NCBI RefSeq assembly: GCF_001417735.1
Contig: NZ_BBUZ01000026.1
Location: 310,001-374,000, forward strand
Length of the DNA: 64,000 nt
Direction: 5' to 3'
From: Streptomyces sp. NBRC 110028
GTDB taxonomy: Bacteria; Actinomycetota; Actinomycetes; Streptomycetales; Streptomycetaceae
Part shown: piece by piece, positions 33,544-43,604 of the stretch
Numbering within the stretch: position 1 is the first letter of the stretch
Layout of the letters: every line of letters starts with the position of its first letter
The notes under the pieces: generated by a model
What the model saw: the letters and a program-made list of their open reading frames with translations, nothing else
The model's database searches: none
What the model was told of the DNA's origin: nothing
Made by a program: the position numbers and the translations under genes

Positions 33544-34487
33544 TTGCTCTGGGACTGCTTCGAGCCGTTGAAGAGCATCTGCGACCGGGTGATCGTGGAC
33601 AGCGGCATCTCCCAGCCGCCGAAAAGCTTCGCGTAGGTGCCCGACTCCTGCATCTCCCGCAACCCCTTGACGATCACAGGCGCGAGACCGGTGCCCTTCT
33701 TGGCCTGGATGCCGTAGATCGCCGTCGCCGCGGGAAGTGTCAGCATGTCCTTCAGCTCCAGCGTCTCGAACGTGTCGCCCGCGTTCTCGCTGACGGTTGT
33801 GTTGGAGGCGCTGGGCGCGACCACCGCGTCGATCCGCTTGCTCCGCAGGGCCAGGCTCGCGGCCGCCAGTTCCGCGTACGCCTGCGGGCTCACGGCCTTC
33901 TTGCCCTTCGCGGCACACCGCTTGGTGAGCCCTTCGAGGACGTTCTCGGTGCCCGCGCCCTTCTCGATACCGACCTTGTGGCCGCAGAGGCCGATGCCGG
34001 ACTCCGGGCGGAACCCGCTCTCCTTGTTGACCATCACGGTCACCTGGCTCTGGGCGAAGTCGGCGAAGTCGACCTGCTTCTGGCGCTCGATGAAGTCACC
34101 GGAGGGCGCGCTCAAGTCGATCCGCCCGGACTTCAGCCCCGGGATCACCGCGTCGAACGGCGTCCGCACCAGCTTGATCTTGATGTCGAGCTGGGAGGCG
34201 AGCTGCCTGGCCAGATCCGGGACCAGACCGGTGATCTTCCCGTCGGAGCCGATGGTCACATACGGGGCATACTCGCTGACGCCCATGACCAGGGTCTTCT
34301 TCTTGAACTCCGCGGGCACCTGCGCCGCCAGCGCATCGTCCTTCGGCTCCAGTGCGAGGGTCGGCGTGGGCGCGGCCTCCTTGGACTTGCCCTTGTCGTT
34401 CGGGGTGTCGTCGACCGAACAGGCGGTGAGGGTGAGCGCGAGGGAGGCGAACAGGGCGCACGCGGCGGCGCTGGATCGGTGGCGCAT
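33540..34487 (-). CDS. Amino-acid ABC transporter substrate-binding lipoprotein (family 3)
   Basis: A 315-residue lipoprotein. The ATG at 34487 gives a signal with LTLTAC lipobox (Cys at about 23). The mature protein is a family 3 solute-binding protein, with LVMGVSEYAPYVTIGSDGKI, GLVPDLARQLASQLDIKI and the later GIEKGAGTENVLEGL. These proteins bind polar amino acids or opine-like compounds. It is separated from the dipeptidase gene by 88 bases and overlaps the hydrolase gene by four bases. Confidence 0.9.
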   Translation of the reverse strand: MRHRSSAAACALFASLALTLTACSVDDTPNDKGKSKEAAPTPTLALEPKDDALAAQVPAEFKKKTLVMGVSEYAPYVTIGSDGKITGLVPDLARQLASQLDIKIKLVRTPFDAVIPGLKSGRIDLSAPSGDFIERQKQVDFADFAQSQVTVMVNKESGFRPESGIGLCGHKVGIEKGAGTENVLEGLTKRCAAKGKKAVSPQAYAELAAASLALRSKRIDAVVAPSASNTTVSENAGDTFETLELKDMLTLPAATAIYGIQAKKGTGLAPVIVKGLREMQESGTYAKLFGGWEMPLSTITRSQMLFNGSKQSQSK

Positions 34488-34575
34488 GGCTGTGCTCCGT
34501 TTCGGGAGATCCGGGCGGTCCCGGTGTTCCGGGTGTGGGAGAGGGAAGGCGCGAAGGGTGGAAGATCCGGGGCGG

Positions 34576-35825
34576 TCAGCGGCCCCAGACGGTCTCGGCG
34601 ACGCGCCGCACATTGCCCCCGGCGAGCTTCGCCACGTCCTCCTCGGAGTAGCCGTGGTCGAACAGCCAGCGGATCATGTTGCCGACGGCCTCCCCCGGGT
34701 TCTCACAGCCGTGGACGAAAGTGACCGGCTCGTGCGGCGGCGGCTGCGAACTCTGGCCGTCGACCGCGTCGTCCTTGCCGAACAGCGGGGCGAAGGTGCG
34801 GTGCCAGGCGGTGTGATCGCCGAAGTTGGTGTCGGGGCCGAAGGCCACATGGTCGATGCCGACCAGGTCCAGACAGCGCTCCACGTGTTCCATCACCGAC
34901 TCCAGGCTGTGCCGGGGGTGCCGGGTGGTGATGGTGGTGTGCGGCGCCGCCTCGACGCCGATGAATCCGCCGGAGCCCGCGCAGGCCCGGATCACATCGT
35001 CGGGCTTCATCCGCGGGGTCGGCCACAGCGCCCGCGAGCCGGCGTGGGTGATCACCACGGGATCGGTGGAGCGGCGCACCGCGTCCAGCGCCGTCGCGTC
35101 ACCGGTGTGCGAGACGTCGACGATGATGCCGAGGTCGTTCATCCGCCGCAGGGCGCGGCGGCCGAGCACCGTAAGACCGGTGTCGCCGGTGTCCGCCAGG
35201 CCCGAGCCGAGCTGGTTGCTCTCGCTGTACACCAGCCCGAGCAGCCGCACCCCCAGCCCGTAGAGCAGATCGAGCCGGTCGACGTCGTTGCCGATGGGGG
35301 ACGCGGACTCCAGGGTCAGCACCACGCCCACCTGGTTCCCCGCCCGGGCCCGCTCCGCGTCCTCCAGGGTGCGCACCGGGGCCACCAGGCGCTGATGGGC
35401 GAAGTCGGCCTGCCGCATGGCCAGATCGCTCACCGCGTCGTCCCAGTCCCAGGGGGTGTGCGAGCGGATCATGCTGACGGCGGCCGGGCCGCCGTCGAAG
35501 AACAGGTCCACGCCCGAGTGGGCGATGCCCTCGTACGGGATCGCCTCCCGGCCCTGGCGACGGAACGCGGCGAAGTCCCCCGGGTCCGCGGGCCGCAGCG
35601 ACAGATGGTCGTGCGCGGAGATCACCAGATGGCGTTCCTCGAAGTCCCGCGCCCGGGCCTCGACGTCCTCGCTCCACACCGGCGCCGAGCCGGGCACCCG
35701 GCCCACCGCCGGCACCAGCTCGAAGTCCCGGAAGTCCGCGCCGGGCTCCAGATAGTGGTACGAGCGGTAGCCGTCCCACAGGTCCAGCCGGGCGCGGGTC
35801 TTGGCGGGCAGTGGACGTTCGGTGC

Positions 35826-35829
<4 letters not shown>
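34576..35829 (-). CDS. M19-family (membrane dipeptidase-like) dipeptidase
   Basis: A 417-residue zinc peptidase-like protein of the renal dipeptidase family. Metal-binding blocks are recognisable: ISAHDHLSLRP for the HxD site, TLESASPIGND for the bridging Glu, DVSHTGD, THAGSRALWP and AFGPDTNFGDH. The family cleaves dipeptides with broad side-chain range, including D-residues. The first block reads HDH where many members have HND, so the specificity may differ. It overlaps the ABC ATPase stop by four bases. No signal peptide: it would act on imported dipeptides. Confidence 0.86.
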
Positions 35830-36610
<781 letters not shown>

Positions 36611-36614
<4 letters not shown>

Positions 36615-37516
36615 ACCGAGTGCCCGATCCTCTTCACTTTGGTGACCTTTTCGGCCGGTATCAGCGTGCGTCGCCCCAGACGTCGCTCCAGGCGCTGCTG
36701 CGCGAGGGTGATGACGCCGGTGATGATCATGTACCAGATCGCGGCCACGATCAATAGGGGTACGGTCTGGAAGTTCTTCGAGTAAATGAGCTGCACCGAG
36801 TAGAGCAGATCGGCCAGGGAGATCACGCTGACCAGAGATGTGGCCTTGAGGAGAGATATCAGCTCATTTCCCATCGGCGGCACGATCACGCGCAGCGCCT
36901 GGGGGAGGGTGATACGGAAGAAGATCTGAGCCGGTGTCAAACCGAGCGCGGCCGCCGCCTGGCGCTGCCCCTCCGGTACGGACAGCAGACCGGAACGGAT
37001 CAACTCCGCCACATACGCCGTCTCATGCAACGTCAGACCGATGACCGCGGCGGTAAGCGGACCCAGCAGCGAATTCGCGTCGAAGGTGATGAACTGGGGG
37101 CCCCAGGGAATTCCGAGGGACAGGGTGGGAAACAGTGCCGCCAGGTTGTACCAGAAAAGCAGCTGCACCAGCATGGGAATCGAGCGGAATGCCCAGATGA
37201 ACGCGCCCGCGGCGGCCGACATCAGCCGTGAGGAACCCATCCGCATGAGCGCCACCCCGGTGCCCAGCACAAGGGCGAAGGCCATGGTCGTGGCGGTCAT
37301 CCCGAGACTGACGCCGATCCCCTTGAGGATGCGGATCTCGAAGAAGTATTTCCCGACGGTGTCCCACTCGAAGCGCGGATTGGTGAATATCGTGGTCACT
37401 GCCATCGCGGCGAACAGCAGCACCACGGCATTGGCCGCGAGCAGTCCTGGACGTCGTCGCTTCACGTGTGTGAGCCGGGATGGCTCGGACAGGGCAGGAT
37501 TCGGGACGTTGCGCAT
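36611..37516 (-). CDS. Polar amino-acid ABC transporter permease
   Basis: A 301-residue permease of the HisM/GlnP family. After a basic N-terminus (VKRRRPG) come about five or six membrane segments, with the typical GIGVSLGMTATTMAFAL, RSIPMLVQLLFWYNL and the cytoplasmic EAA loop (VPEGQRQAAAALGLTPAQIF). Local GC content is a little lower than in neighbouring genes. First gene of the operon ending at 31657; the ligase gene at 37610-39199 on the same strand is 93 bases upstream. Confidence 0.92.
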
Positions 37517-37609
37517 GGAGGGCCCTCGGGCGATTCGTCGTCACGTCAGGGGAATACCGCATCCTAAAACCGGGGTCCGGGGCCGTCCCGAACAGTTGAC
37601 ACAGAACGG

Positions 37610-39199
37610 TCAACCGTCGGCGCCGAGGTGTCCGTAGGTGTCGCGCAATTCCCGTTTGAGGATCTTCCCGCTGGGATTCTTCGGCAGGGACGCGGCCACC
37701 ACCACGTACTTGGGCACCTTGTACCCGGCCAGCCGCTCCCCGCAGTGCGCCATGATCTCCTCGGCCGACACCCGCTCTCCCGCCCCGGCCACCACGACCG
37801 CCGTCACGGCCTCGATCCAGTACGGATGCGGCACCCCGAACACCGCGGCCTCCACCACCGCGGGGTGGGCGTGCAGGGCCTCCTCCACCTCGCGCCCGGA
37901 CACGTTCTCGCCGCCGCTGTTCACCATGTCCTTCTTGCGGTCGACGACCGTCAGATAGCCCTCCTCGTCCATGACGCCGAGATCGCCGCTGTGGAACCAG
38001 CCGCCGCGGAACGCCTCCGCGGTGCGTTCGGGATCCCGCCAGTAGCCGAGCATGGTGTGCGGGCCGCGGTGCACGATCTCCCCGACCGTGCCCGGCGGTA
38101 CGGGACGGTCGTCCTCGTCCACCACCAGCGTCTCGACGTTGAGCGCGGCCCGCCCCGCCGACCCGGCCTTGCGCTCCTGATCGGCCGGGCCGAGGACGGT
38201 CGCTATCGGCGACATCTCGGTCTGCCCGTAGAGGTTGTACAGCGCGAGCCCCGGCAGCCGCCGGCGCAGCTCGGCCAGCACGGCGACCGGCATGGCCGCG
38301 GCACCGTAATACCCCTTCCGCAGCGACGACAGATCGCGGCTGTCGAAATCCGGATGCCGCAGCAGCGCGATCCACACGGTGGGCGGCGCGAACAGCTTGG
38401 TCACCCGTTCCGCCTCGACCGTCGCCAGCAGCGCCGCCGGATCGGGCCCTGGCAGGATGATCGAGGTCGCGCCCAGATACACGTCCGGGGTGAGGAAGAC
38501 GTGCAACTGGCCGCAGTGGTACAGCGGCAGCGCGTGGACCTCGACATCGTCGGCCGCCATCCCGCCGTCCACGATCGTCGTCAGATACTGCGAGATCAGA
38601 CAGCGGCTCGTCATGATCGCGCCTTTGGGGCGCGACTCCGTCCCCGAGGTGTACATGAGCTGGACCGGATCGTCGTCGTCCAGCGCGGGGTCGGGCACGG
38701 GATGGCCGTACTCCTCGCCCAGCGCGGCGAAGTCCTCCCAGCCCTCCCGCCCCTCCCCGCCGATGACCGCGCGCAGGACGAGGCGGGCCGGTGCGGCCTC
38801 GGCCAGCGCCGCGTCGGCCGCCTCCAACAGCCCCTCGCCCGCGATGATCCCGACCGCGCCCGAGTGGGCGAGGAGGTACGCGACCTCCGGGGGCCTCAAG
38901 CTGAAGTTGACCGGCACCGACACCGCGCCCAGCCGGGCCAGCGCGAAGTACGCCACCACATAGCCGTGCGAGTTGCGCGCGTACAGCACCACCCGGTCGC
39001 CCCGGGCGACACCGCGCGCCGCCAGCGCGCCCGCCGTGCGGCTCACCAGCGCGTCCAGCTCCGCGTACGTCTGGCGCAGCGCGCCGTACACCACGGCCGT
39101 CTTGCCGGGCAGCCGGGCGGCGCTGCGCGCCAGCAGATCGGCGATGCCGTGGCGCCGGGCGCGCACGATGTCCACGGGCAGCGAGGAGGATGCGGTCAC
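37610..39199 (-). CDS. AMP-dependent acyl-CoA synthetase/ligase
   Basis: A 529-residue adenylate-forming enzyme. Motif A3 is seen as LMYTSGTESRPKGAIMT, A5 as YNLYGQTEMSP, A7 as GWFHSGDLGVMDEEGY, A8 as DRKKDMVNSGGENV and the catalytic Lys of A10 as NPSGKILKREL. It would activate a carboxylic acid as acyl-AMP and transfer it to CoA; sequence type fits a medium/long-chain or aromatic acid ligase (FadD-like). The start is GTG with GGGAGA upstream. It may feed or be fed by the co-directional transporter and hydrolase operon downstream, but this link is inference. Confidence 0.88.
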   Translation of the reverse strand: MTASSSLPVDIVRARRHGIADLLARSAARLPGKTAVVYGALRQTYAELDALVSRTAGALAARGVARGDRVVLYARNSHGYVVAYFALARLGAVSVPVNFSLRPPEVAYLLAHSGAVGIIAGEGLLEAADAALAEAAPARLVLRAVIGGEGREGWEDFAALGEEYGHPVPDPALDDDDPVQLMYTSGTESRPKGAIMTSRCLISQYLTTIVDGGMAADDVEVHALPLYHCGQLHVFLTPDVYLGATSIILPGPDPAALLATVEAERVTKLFAPPTVWIALLRHPDFDSRDLSSLRKGYYGAAAMPVAVLAELRRRLPGLALYNLYGQTEMSPIATVLGPADQERKAGSAGRAALNVETLVVDEDDRPVPPGTVGEIVHRGPHTMLGYWRDPERTAEAFRGGWFHSGDLGVMDEEGYLTVVDRKKDMVNSGGENVSGREVEEALHAHPAVVEAAVFGVPHPYWIEAVTAVVVAGAGERVSAEEIMAHCGERLAGYKVPKYVVVAASLPKNPSGKILKRELRDTYGHLGADG

Positions 39200-39313
39200 C
39201 AGGAGTCTCCCGAGGCGCTCGGAGGGACAGGACGCGTCGTCACGCTGACACGGCGTGAGGCGGCGATCAAGACCGGCGGCGCCCTGGGCGCCGCCGGTCC
39301 TGACGCGTACGGG

Positions 39314-41926
39314 CTAGCCGGCGCACTCCATCGACGCCGGGTCCTGCGCCGCGCGGATCAGTGACCGGTGCGCTTCGCGCAGCCGCTCCACATCGGGCTT
39401 GACCTTCCTGCGGTCATAGGTGATCAGCCCGTTCAGCTCGCCCTCCACATCCGTGATCTGGGTGTACACCGCGCCGCTGTTCCCATGGCAGGCCACCTGC
39501 TGCCGCACCTTGTCCAGCAGCTTCAGGTATTCGGCCGTGTACTGCTCCTGGTCCACGCCCACATAGGTGAACTGCACCGGCCAGGCGTGCCCCGGTACGG
39601 CCAGCCCGAGACCGCCGTACTCGCCGATGACGCCCGCCCGCCGGGCGTCGGGGCGGGGTTCGCCGGGGCCGGGATAGGCGTGGATGTCGGCGAGGTCGCC
39701 GTTGCCGGTGTCGTTCCAGCCGCTCGCGCCGTCGATGAGCCGGGTCGGGTCCCAGCCCTTGGCGAGCGCGGGCACCTTCGCCCCGCCGTACTGGCCCCAC
39801 CCCTCGTTGAAGGTGACCCAGACGCCGATCGACGGGCTGCTGATGTGCTGGTCGATCATGGCCTTCATCTCGCGCTCGTACTGGGCCTGCGCCTGCTCCG
39901 AAGGCGCGATCGTATTCATGGCGGGCATGTCCTGCCACACCATCAGGCCGAGCCGGTCGGCCCAGTAGTACCAGCGGTCGGGTTCGACCTTGATGTGCTT
40001 GCGCACGGAGTTGAACCCCATCCGCTTGTGCATCCTCAGGTCGTACGCCAGGGCCTGGTCCGTCGGTGCGGTGTGCAGACCGTCCGGCCAGAAGCCCTGG
40101 TCGAGGGTGGCCATCGATAGAAACGGTTTCCCGTTGAGCACGATGCGCTTCTTGCCGTCGACCTCCTTCACCGCGATATCGCGCATGCCGAAGTAGCTCG
40201 TCACCCGGTCGGCGTTCGCGCCCCGCCCGACGGTCACCTCCAGCCGGTACAGATACGGATCGTCCGGCGACCACAGCCGTGGCGAGGGCACCGGCACGGT
40301 CAGGGCCGAGCCGGTGCGCCCGGTCGCCCGGCCGACCGCGCGCTTCCCCTCGTAGGCGGTCGCGGTGACCGGCACGCCGTCCCGCACCCCCCGGACCTCC
40401 GCGGTGAGCGCCTCGCCCGGCACGTCCGGGGTCAGCTTCAGGCTGTCGGCGTGGTCGGCGGCCACCGGCTCCATCCACACGGTCTGCCAGATACCGGAGG
40501 AGGGGGTGTAGAAGATGCCGCTGGGGTCCAGCCGCTGCTTGCCCATCGGCGGGTTCTCGCCGTCCTTGGCGTCCGTCGGGTCGTACACGCCGACCAGCAG
40601 CTCCTGGGTGCGGCCCGGGCGCAGGGCGTGGGTGACGTCGGCGCTGAACCGGTCGTAGCCGCCGCGGTGCTCGGCGACGCGGGTGCCGTTGACGTAGACC
40701 CGCGCCTGCCAGTCCACGGCGTCGAAGTTCAGCTTCAGCCGCTGCCCGTCGCCGACGTTCCAGCCCGCGGGGACGGTGAAGGTGCGCCGGTACCACATGC
40801 GGTCCTCGTGGCGCTCCAGGCCGGACAGCCTGGACTCCACCGGATACGGCACCAGGACGCGTTCGCGCAGCCGCTGCCCGAACGGGGGCGCCTGACCCTC
40901 CTCGGCGGCGGAGAACTGCCAGCTGCCGTTGAGGTTCTTCCACCGGTCGCGGGTCAGCTGCGGGCGCGGGTATTCGGGGTGGGCGTTGTCCGGGCCCACG
41001 TCCTTGGCCCACGGGGTGCTCAGCTGGTACGTCGAGCTGTTGCCGCCGAAGGCGAGGAACCGGCCGATGGCGCCCTTGTCGTTCGCCAGGCCGCCCTCGC
41101 CGTCGTAGCGCACGATGGCCTCGCCGCCGCGGCCCACCACCGGCTCCTTCAGCGCGAGCAGCAGCCGTGAGGGGTCGGCCGGGTCCAGCCGGGCCTTGCC
41201 CAGCGGCCAGGCCGCGCCGCCGATGACGGCGGTGAGGTGGCCGGTCAGCCCGGCCGGGGGAGCGGCGAGGGGGCGGGCGAAGTCCACCAGCAGCGTCCGG
41301 CCGTCCCGCTGGACGGCGCTGCTCACCGGGCCCTCGTAGCCGAAGTCCGGGGGCAGCCGGAAGGCCGACGCCGGCACCGGCTCCTTGGCCTGGCCGGGCG
41401 GGGTCCAGGCGAGGTGGAGGTTGGAGCCGCCGTAGTGCTCGAAGTATTCGACCTTGATGTCGTAGGCGCGGCCCGCGGTCAGCTCGACCGGCTCGGAGGT
41501 CTGTTCCTTGTCCCAGTCGTCGACCCAGTGGTCGATGACGGGCCGGCCGTCGATCCACAGCCGGAAGCCGTTGTCGCCGGTGATCGAGAAGGTGTGCGCC
41601 CCGGAGCGCCCGGGGACGAGCCGGCCGGTCCACCGGACACTGACGTCGTCGGACCGCCCGGTGGCGGTCTGCAGCCGCGGCTCCAGGTTGTCGAAGTCGA
41701 GGGACGAATCGAGGGTGGTCGCCTTCAGCTCGTGGAAGTCGAAGGCTCCCGGGGCGGACTGGAGGTAGTAGTCACCGCGCAGGCCGTTGATGACGGGGTC
41801 GGGGTCGTCGGACGCGCCGACCGCGGCGGAGCCGGGGATCGTCAGCAGACCGAGGACGCCGAGCGCCAGGACGAGCACGGCGATGATGGGTCTGCCGGGT
41901 CTGGCGAGGGCCGAACGTAAACGCAC
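39314..41926 (-). CDS. Secreted PA14-containing glycoside hydrolase family 2 protein
   Basis: An 870-residue predicted secreted protein: signal/anchor (about 13-38), PA14 domain (about 50-195, GLRGDYYLQSAPGAF and FSITGDNGFRLWIDG), then GH2 sugar-binding, immunoglobulin-like and TIM-barrel domains (about 325-865). The acid/base Glu is in TFNEGWGQYGG and the nucleophile Glu is probably in GVIGEYGGLG. GH2 includes beta-galactosidases, mannosidases and glucuronidases; the exact sugar is not clear. The GTG at 41926 has AAGGAG five bases upstream. Codon 3 is TTA, a rare codon read by the bldA tRNA in Streptomyces, so translation may be development-dependent. A LacI-type operator lies 128 bases upstream. 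Confidence 0.88.
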   Translation of the reverse strand: MRLRSALARPGRPIIAVLVLALGVLGLLTIPGSAAVGASDDPDPVINGLRGDYYLQSAPGAFDFHELKATTLDSSLDFDNLEPRLQTATGRSDDVSVRWTGRLVPGRSGAHTFSITGDNGFRLWIDGRPVIDHWVDDWDKEQTSEPVELTAGRAYDIKVEYFEHYGGSNLHLAWTPPGQAKEPVPASAFRLPPDFGYEGPVSSAVQRDGRTLLVDFARPLAAPPAGLTGHLTAVIGGAAWPLGKARLDPADPSRLLLALKEPVVGRGGEAIVRYDGEGGLANDKGAIGRFLAFGGNSSTYQLSTPWAKDVGPDNAHPEYPRPQLTRDRWKNLNGSWQFSAAEEGQAPPFGQRLRERVLVPYPVESRLSGLERHEDRMWYRRTFTVPAGWNVGDGQRLKLNFDAVDWQARVYVNGTRVAEHRGGYDRFSADVTHALRPGRTQELLVGVYDPTDAKDGENPPMGKQRLDPSGIFYTPSSGIWQTVWMEPVAADHADSLKLTPDVPGEALTAEVRGVRDGVPVTATAYEGKRAVGRATGRTGSALTVPVPSPRLWSPDDPYLYRLEVTVGRGANADRVTSYFGMRDIAVKEVDGKKRIVLNGKPFLSMATLDQGFWPDGLHTAPTDQALAYDLRMHKRMGFNSVRKHIKVEPDRWYYWADRLGLMVWQDMPAMNTIAPSEQAQAQYEREMKAMIDQHISSPSIGVWVTFNEGWGQYGGAKVPALAKGWDPTRLIDGASGWNDTGNGDLADIHAYPGPGEPRPDARRAGVIGEYGGLGLAVPGHAWPVQFTYVGVDQEQYTAEYLKLLDKVRQQVACHGNSGAVYTQITDVEGELNGLITYDRRKVKPDVERLREAHRSLIRAAQDPASMECAG

Positions 41927-42053
41927 ATGTACTCCTTACCGGAACAGCTGCCGGAAGAACCGCCGGAACAGCCGTGGGAACACGGGGGCGTCGATCATTC
42001 GGCCAGTGGCGACAGAACCTGTCAATAGTGAACGCCAGCCAACACCTTGACGG

Positions 42054-42065
42054 GAAAGCGCTTTC
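42054..42065. promoter_or_regulatory. LacI/CebR-type operator palindrome
   Basis: GAAAGCGCTTTC is a perfect 12-base palindrome with the central CG step typical of LacI-family operators. It lies between the divergent GH2 (start 41926) and SDR (start 42126) genes, 61 bases from the SDR start. No LacI-family gene is in the window, so the regulator acts from elsewhere. Confidence 0.65.
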
Positions 42066-42125
42066 TGTCTAGCGTCAATTCACGCTTGTGATCTAGATTC
42101 AACGATTTGCACGATGGAGGCCGTA

Positions 42126-42869
42126 ATGGGGCGACGGATCGTGGTGTCGGGCGGCGGTACGGGCATCGGGCTGGCGACCGCGGAGTCCTTCGCCGCGGAC
42201 GGCGACCGGGTCGTCATCGTCGGACGCCGCACCGAAGTGCTGCGCGCCGCGGCCGGCAAGCTGAACGCCGCCCACGGGGACGGCCTGGTCACCTGGACCG
42301 GCGCCGACCTCAGCGACCCCGCGCAGGCCCGCCGCGCCGCCGAGGAGATCGCCGCCGACGGGCCCGTCGACGTGATCGTCACCAACGCGGGCGGCAATGT
42401 CGCCCCCGGCAACGACGGCACCCTGGAGGGCATCGCCGACCAGTACCGGAGCAACTTCGCGGCCAATGTGCTCACCGCCGTCCTGCTGACCGAAGCCCTC
42501 ATTCCGCATATCGCCCGCCCCGGTGGCCGGATCGTGCACCTTTCCTCGGTGGCGGCGCTGCGCGGCCCCGGTTCGTACGGCGGCACCAAGGCCGCCCTGC
42601 ACACCTACACCTTCGAACTGGCCAAGCGGCTGGGCCCGGAGGGCGTCACCGCCAACGCGGTGGCCCCCGGCTATGTCGAGGACACCGAGTTCTTCGGCGA
42701 GCGCGGCACTCCGGAGTTCATCGCGCAGCAGATCGGGCAGACGCTCACCGGACAGCCGGGCGTGCCCGCCGAGATAGCCGCCGCCATCCGCTATCTGGCC
42801 TCCCCGGAGGCCGCGTATGTCACCGGGCAGGTCCTGCACATCAACGGCGGTGCGCAGTACGGCCGTTGA
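42126..42869 (+). CDS. Short-chain dehydrogenase/reductase
   Basis: A 247-residue classical SDR. The cofactor motif is VVSGGGTGIGLA (TGxxxGxG type), the NAG motif is TNAGGNVA, and the catalytic Ser-Tyr-Lys are seen in HLSSVAAL and SYGGTKAAL. The C-terminus VLHINGGAQYGR is the usual end. I chose the ATG at 42126 because GGAGG is five bases upstream; an ATG at 42114 would place that site inside the gene. Arg residues after the first strand (VGRRTE) suggest NADP use. Shared promoter region with the GH2 gene implies sugar-linked control. Confidence 0.88.
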   Translation: MGRRIVVSGGGTGIGLATAESFAADGDRVVIVGRRTEVLRAAAGKLNAAHGDGLVTWTGADLSDPAQARRAAEEIAADGPVDVIVTNAGGNVAPGNDGTLEGIADQYRSNFAANVLTAVLLTEALIPHIARPGGRIVHLSSVAALRGPGSYGGTKAALHTYTFELAKRLGPEGVTANAVAPGYVEDTEFFGERGTPEFIAQQIGQTLTGQPGVPAEIAAAIRYLASPEAAYVTGQVLHINGGAQYGR

Positions 42870-42917
42870 CGCGCCCGCTGCCCCAACTTTCGGCGTTCTG
42901 GCGTCAAGGGCGTGCCG

Positions 42918-42937
42918 CAAGGGCCGGACGGCCCTTG
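42918..42937 (+). terminator. Hairpin after the SDR gene
   Basis: CAAGGGCCG and CGGCCCTTG pair perfectly over nine positions with a 2-base gap, 49 bases after the SDR stop. A compact GC-rich hairpin fits a Streptomyces terminator. Confidence 0.55.
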
Positions 42938-43007
42938 ATCAGGGGCCGCGCAGCCCTGCCGCGAGGGATCTCCACGGTCCATTCTGGTTGCCCACACAGG
43001 TGGGGGA

Positions 43008-43083
43008 AGACGGACGGACGGCCGCACCGGGGGAGTCATCTCGTGACTCCCAAACCATCTCGGGCGCGGCCGTCCGTCCGTCT
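43008..43083. repeat. Nested perfect inverted repeats (18-bp outer arms)
   Basis: The outer arms AGACGGACGGACGGCCGC (43008-43025) and GCGGCCGTCCGTCCGTCT (43066-43083) match perfectly. Between them lies a second hairpin, GGGAGTCA (43031-43038) with TGACTCCC (43044-43051) and a 5-base loop. The structure ends 42 bases before the lamin-tail gene, so it could be a transcript-leader structure, a bidirectional terminator or a recognition site. Confidence 0.85.
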
Positions 43084-43124
43084 GTGTGAGCACCACCGCG
43101 ACACGACGCAAGGGGAGAGACGTC

Positions 43125-43580
43125 ATGTTCCATAACGCCGCCAGGGCCGGCGCGGTCATCGCCGCGGGCTGTGCCATCGCGCTGCTGTATCCCGCGGCGC
43201 CCGCCGGGGCCGCGGGCTCCGTGCACCTTCACAAGATCTATTACGACTCTCCCGGTACGGACAACCGGAGCAACTCCAGCCTCAACGCGGAGTACGTGCA
43301 GATCAAGAACTCCACCTCGCGCGGGGTGAGCCTCAAGGGCTGGGTGGTCGTCGACGCGAGCCGCCACGCGTACACCTTCCCCTCCTACACCCTCGGCGCG
43401 GGCAAGACGGTGACCGTGCGGACCGGCGTCGGCTCGGACACCTCCGCCACCAAGTACCAGGACCGCCGCGCCTACGTCTGGAACAACACCAGCGACAAGG
43501 CCACGCTCCGCAGGAGCGGCGGCACCACGGTCGACACCTGCTCGTACAACAGCAGCCGGGCCGACTACACGATGTGCTGA
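43125..43580 (+). CDS. Secreted lamin-tail (LTD) domain protein
   Basis: A 151-residue exported protein. The ATG at 43125 follows GGGGAGAG, and the signal peptide runs to about AAPAGAAG (residue 30). The mature 120 residues form a small immunoglobulin-like lamin-tail domain: VHLHKIYYDSPGTDN, NAEYVQIKNSTSRGVSLKGW, HAYTFPSYTLGAGKTVTVR and AYVWNNTSDKATLRRSGG. Two Cys near the end (TCSYNSSRADYTMC) may pair. Such stand-alone domains occur widely in Streptomyces secretomes with unknown roles. Confidence 0.85.
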   Translation: MFHNAARAGAVIAAGCAIALLYPAAPAGAAGSVHLHKIYYDSPGTDNRSNSSLNAEYVQIKNSTSRGVSLKGWVVVDASRHAYTFPSYTLGAGKTVTVRTGVGSDTSATKYQDRRAYVWNNTSDKATLRRSGGTTVDTCSYNSSRADYTMC

Positions 43581-43604
43581 GCCTTCGGTCCCGGGCCGGG
43601 CCGT

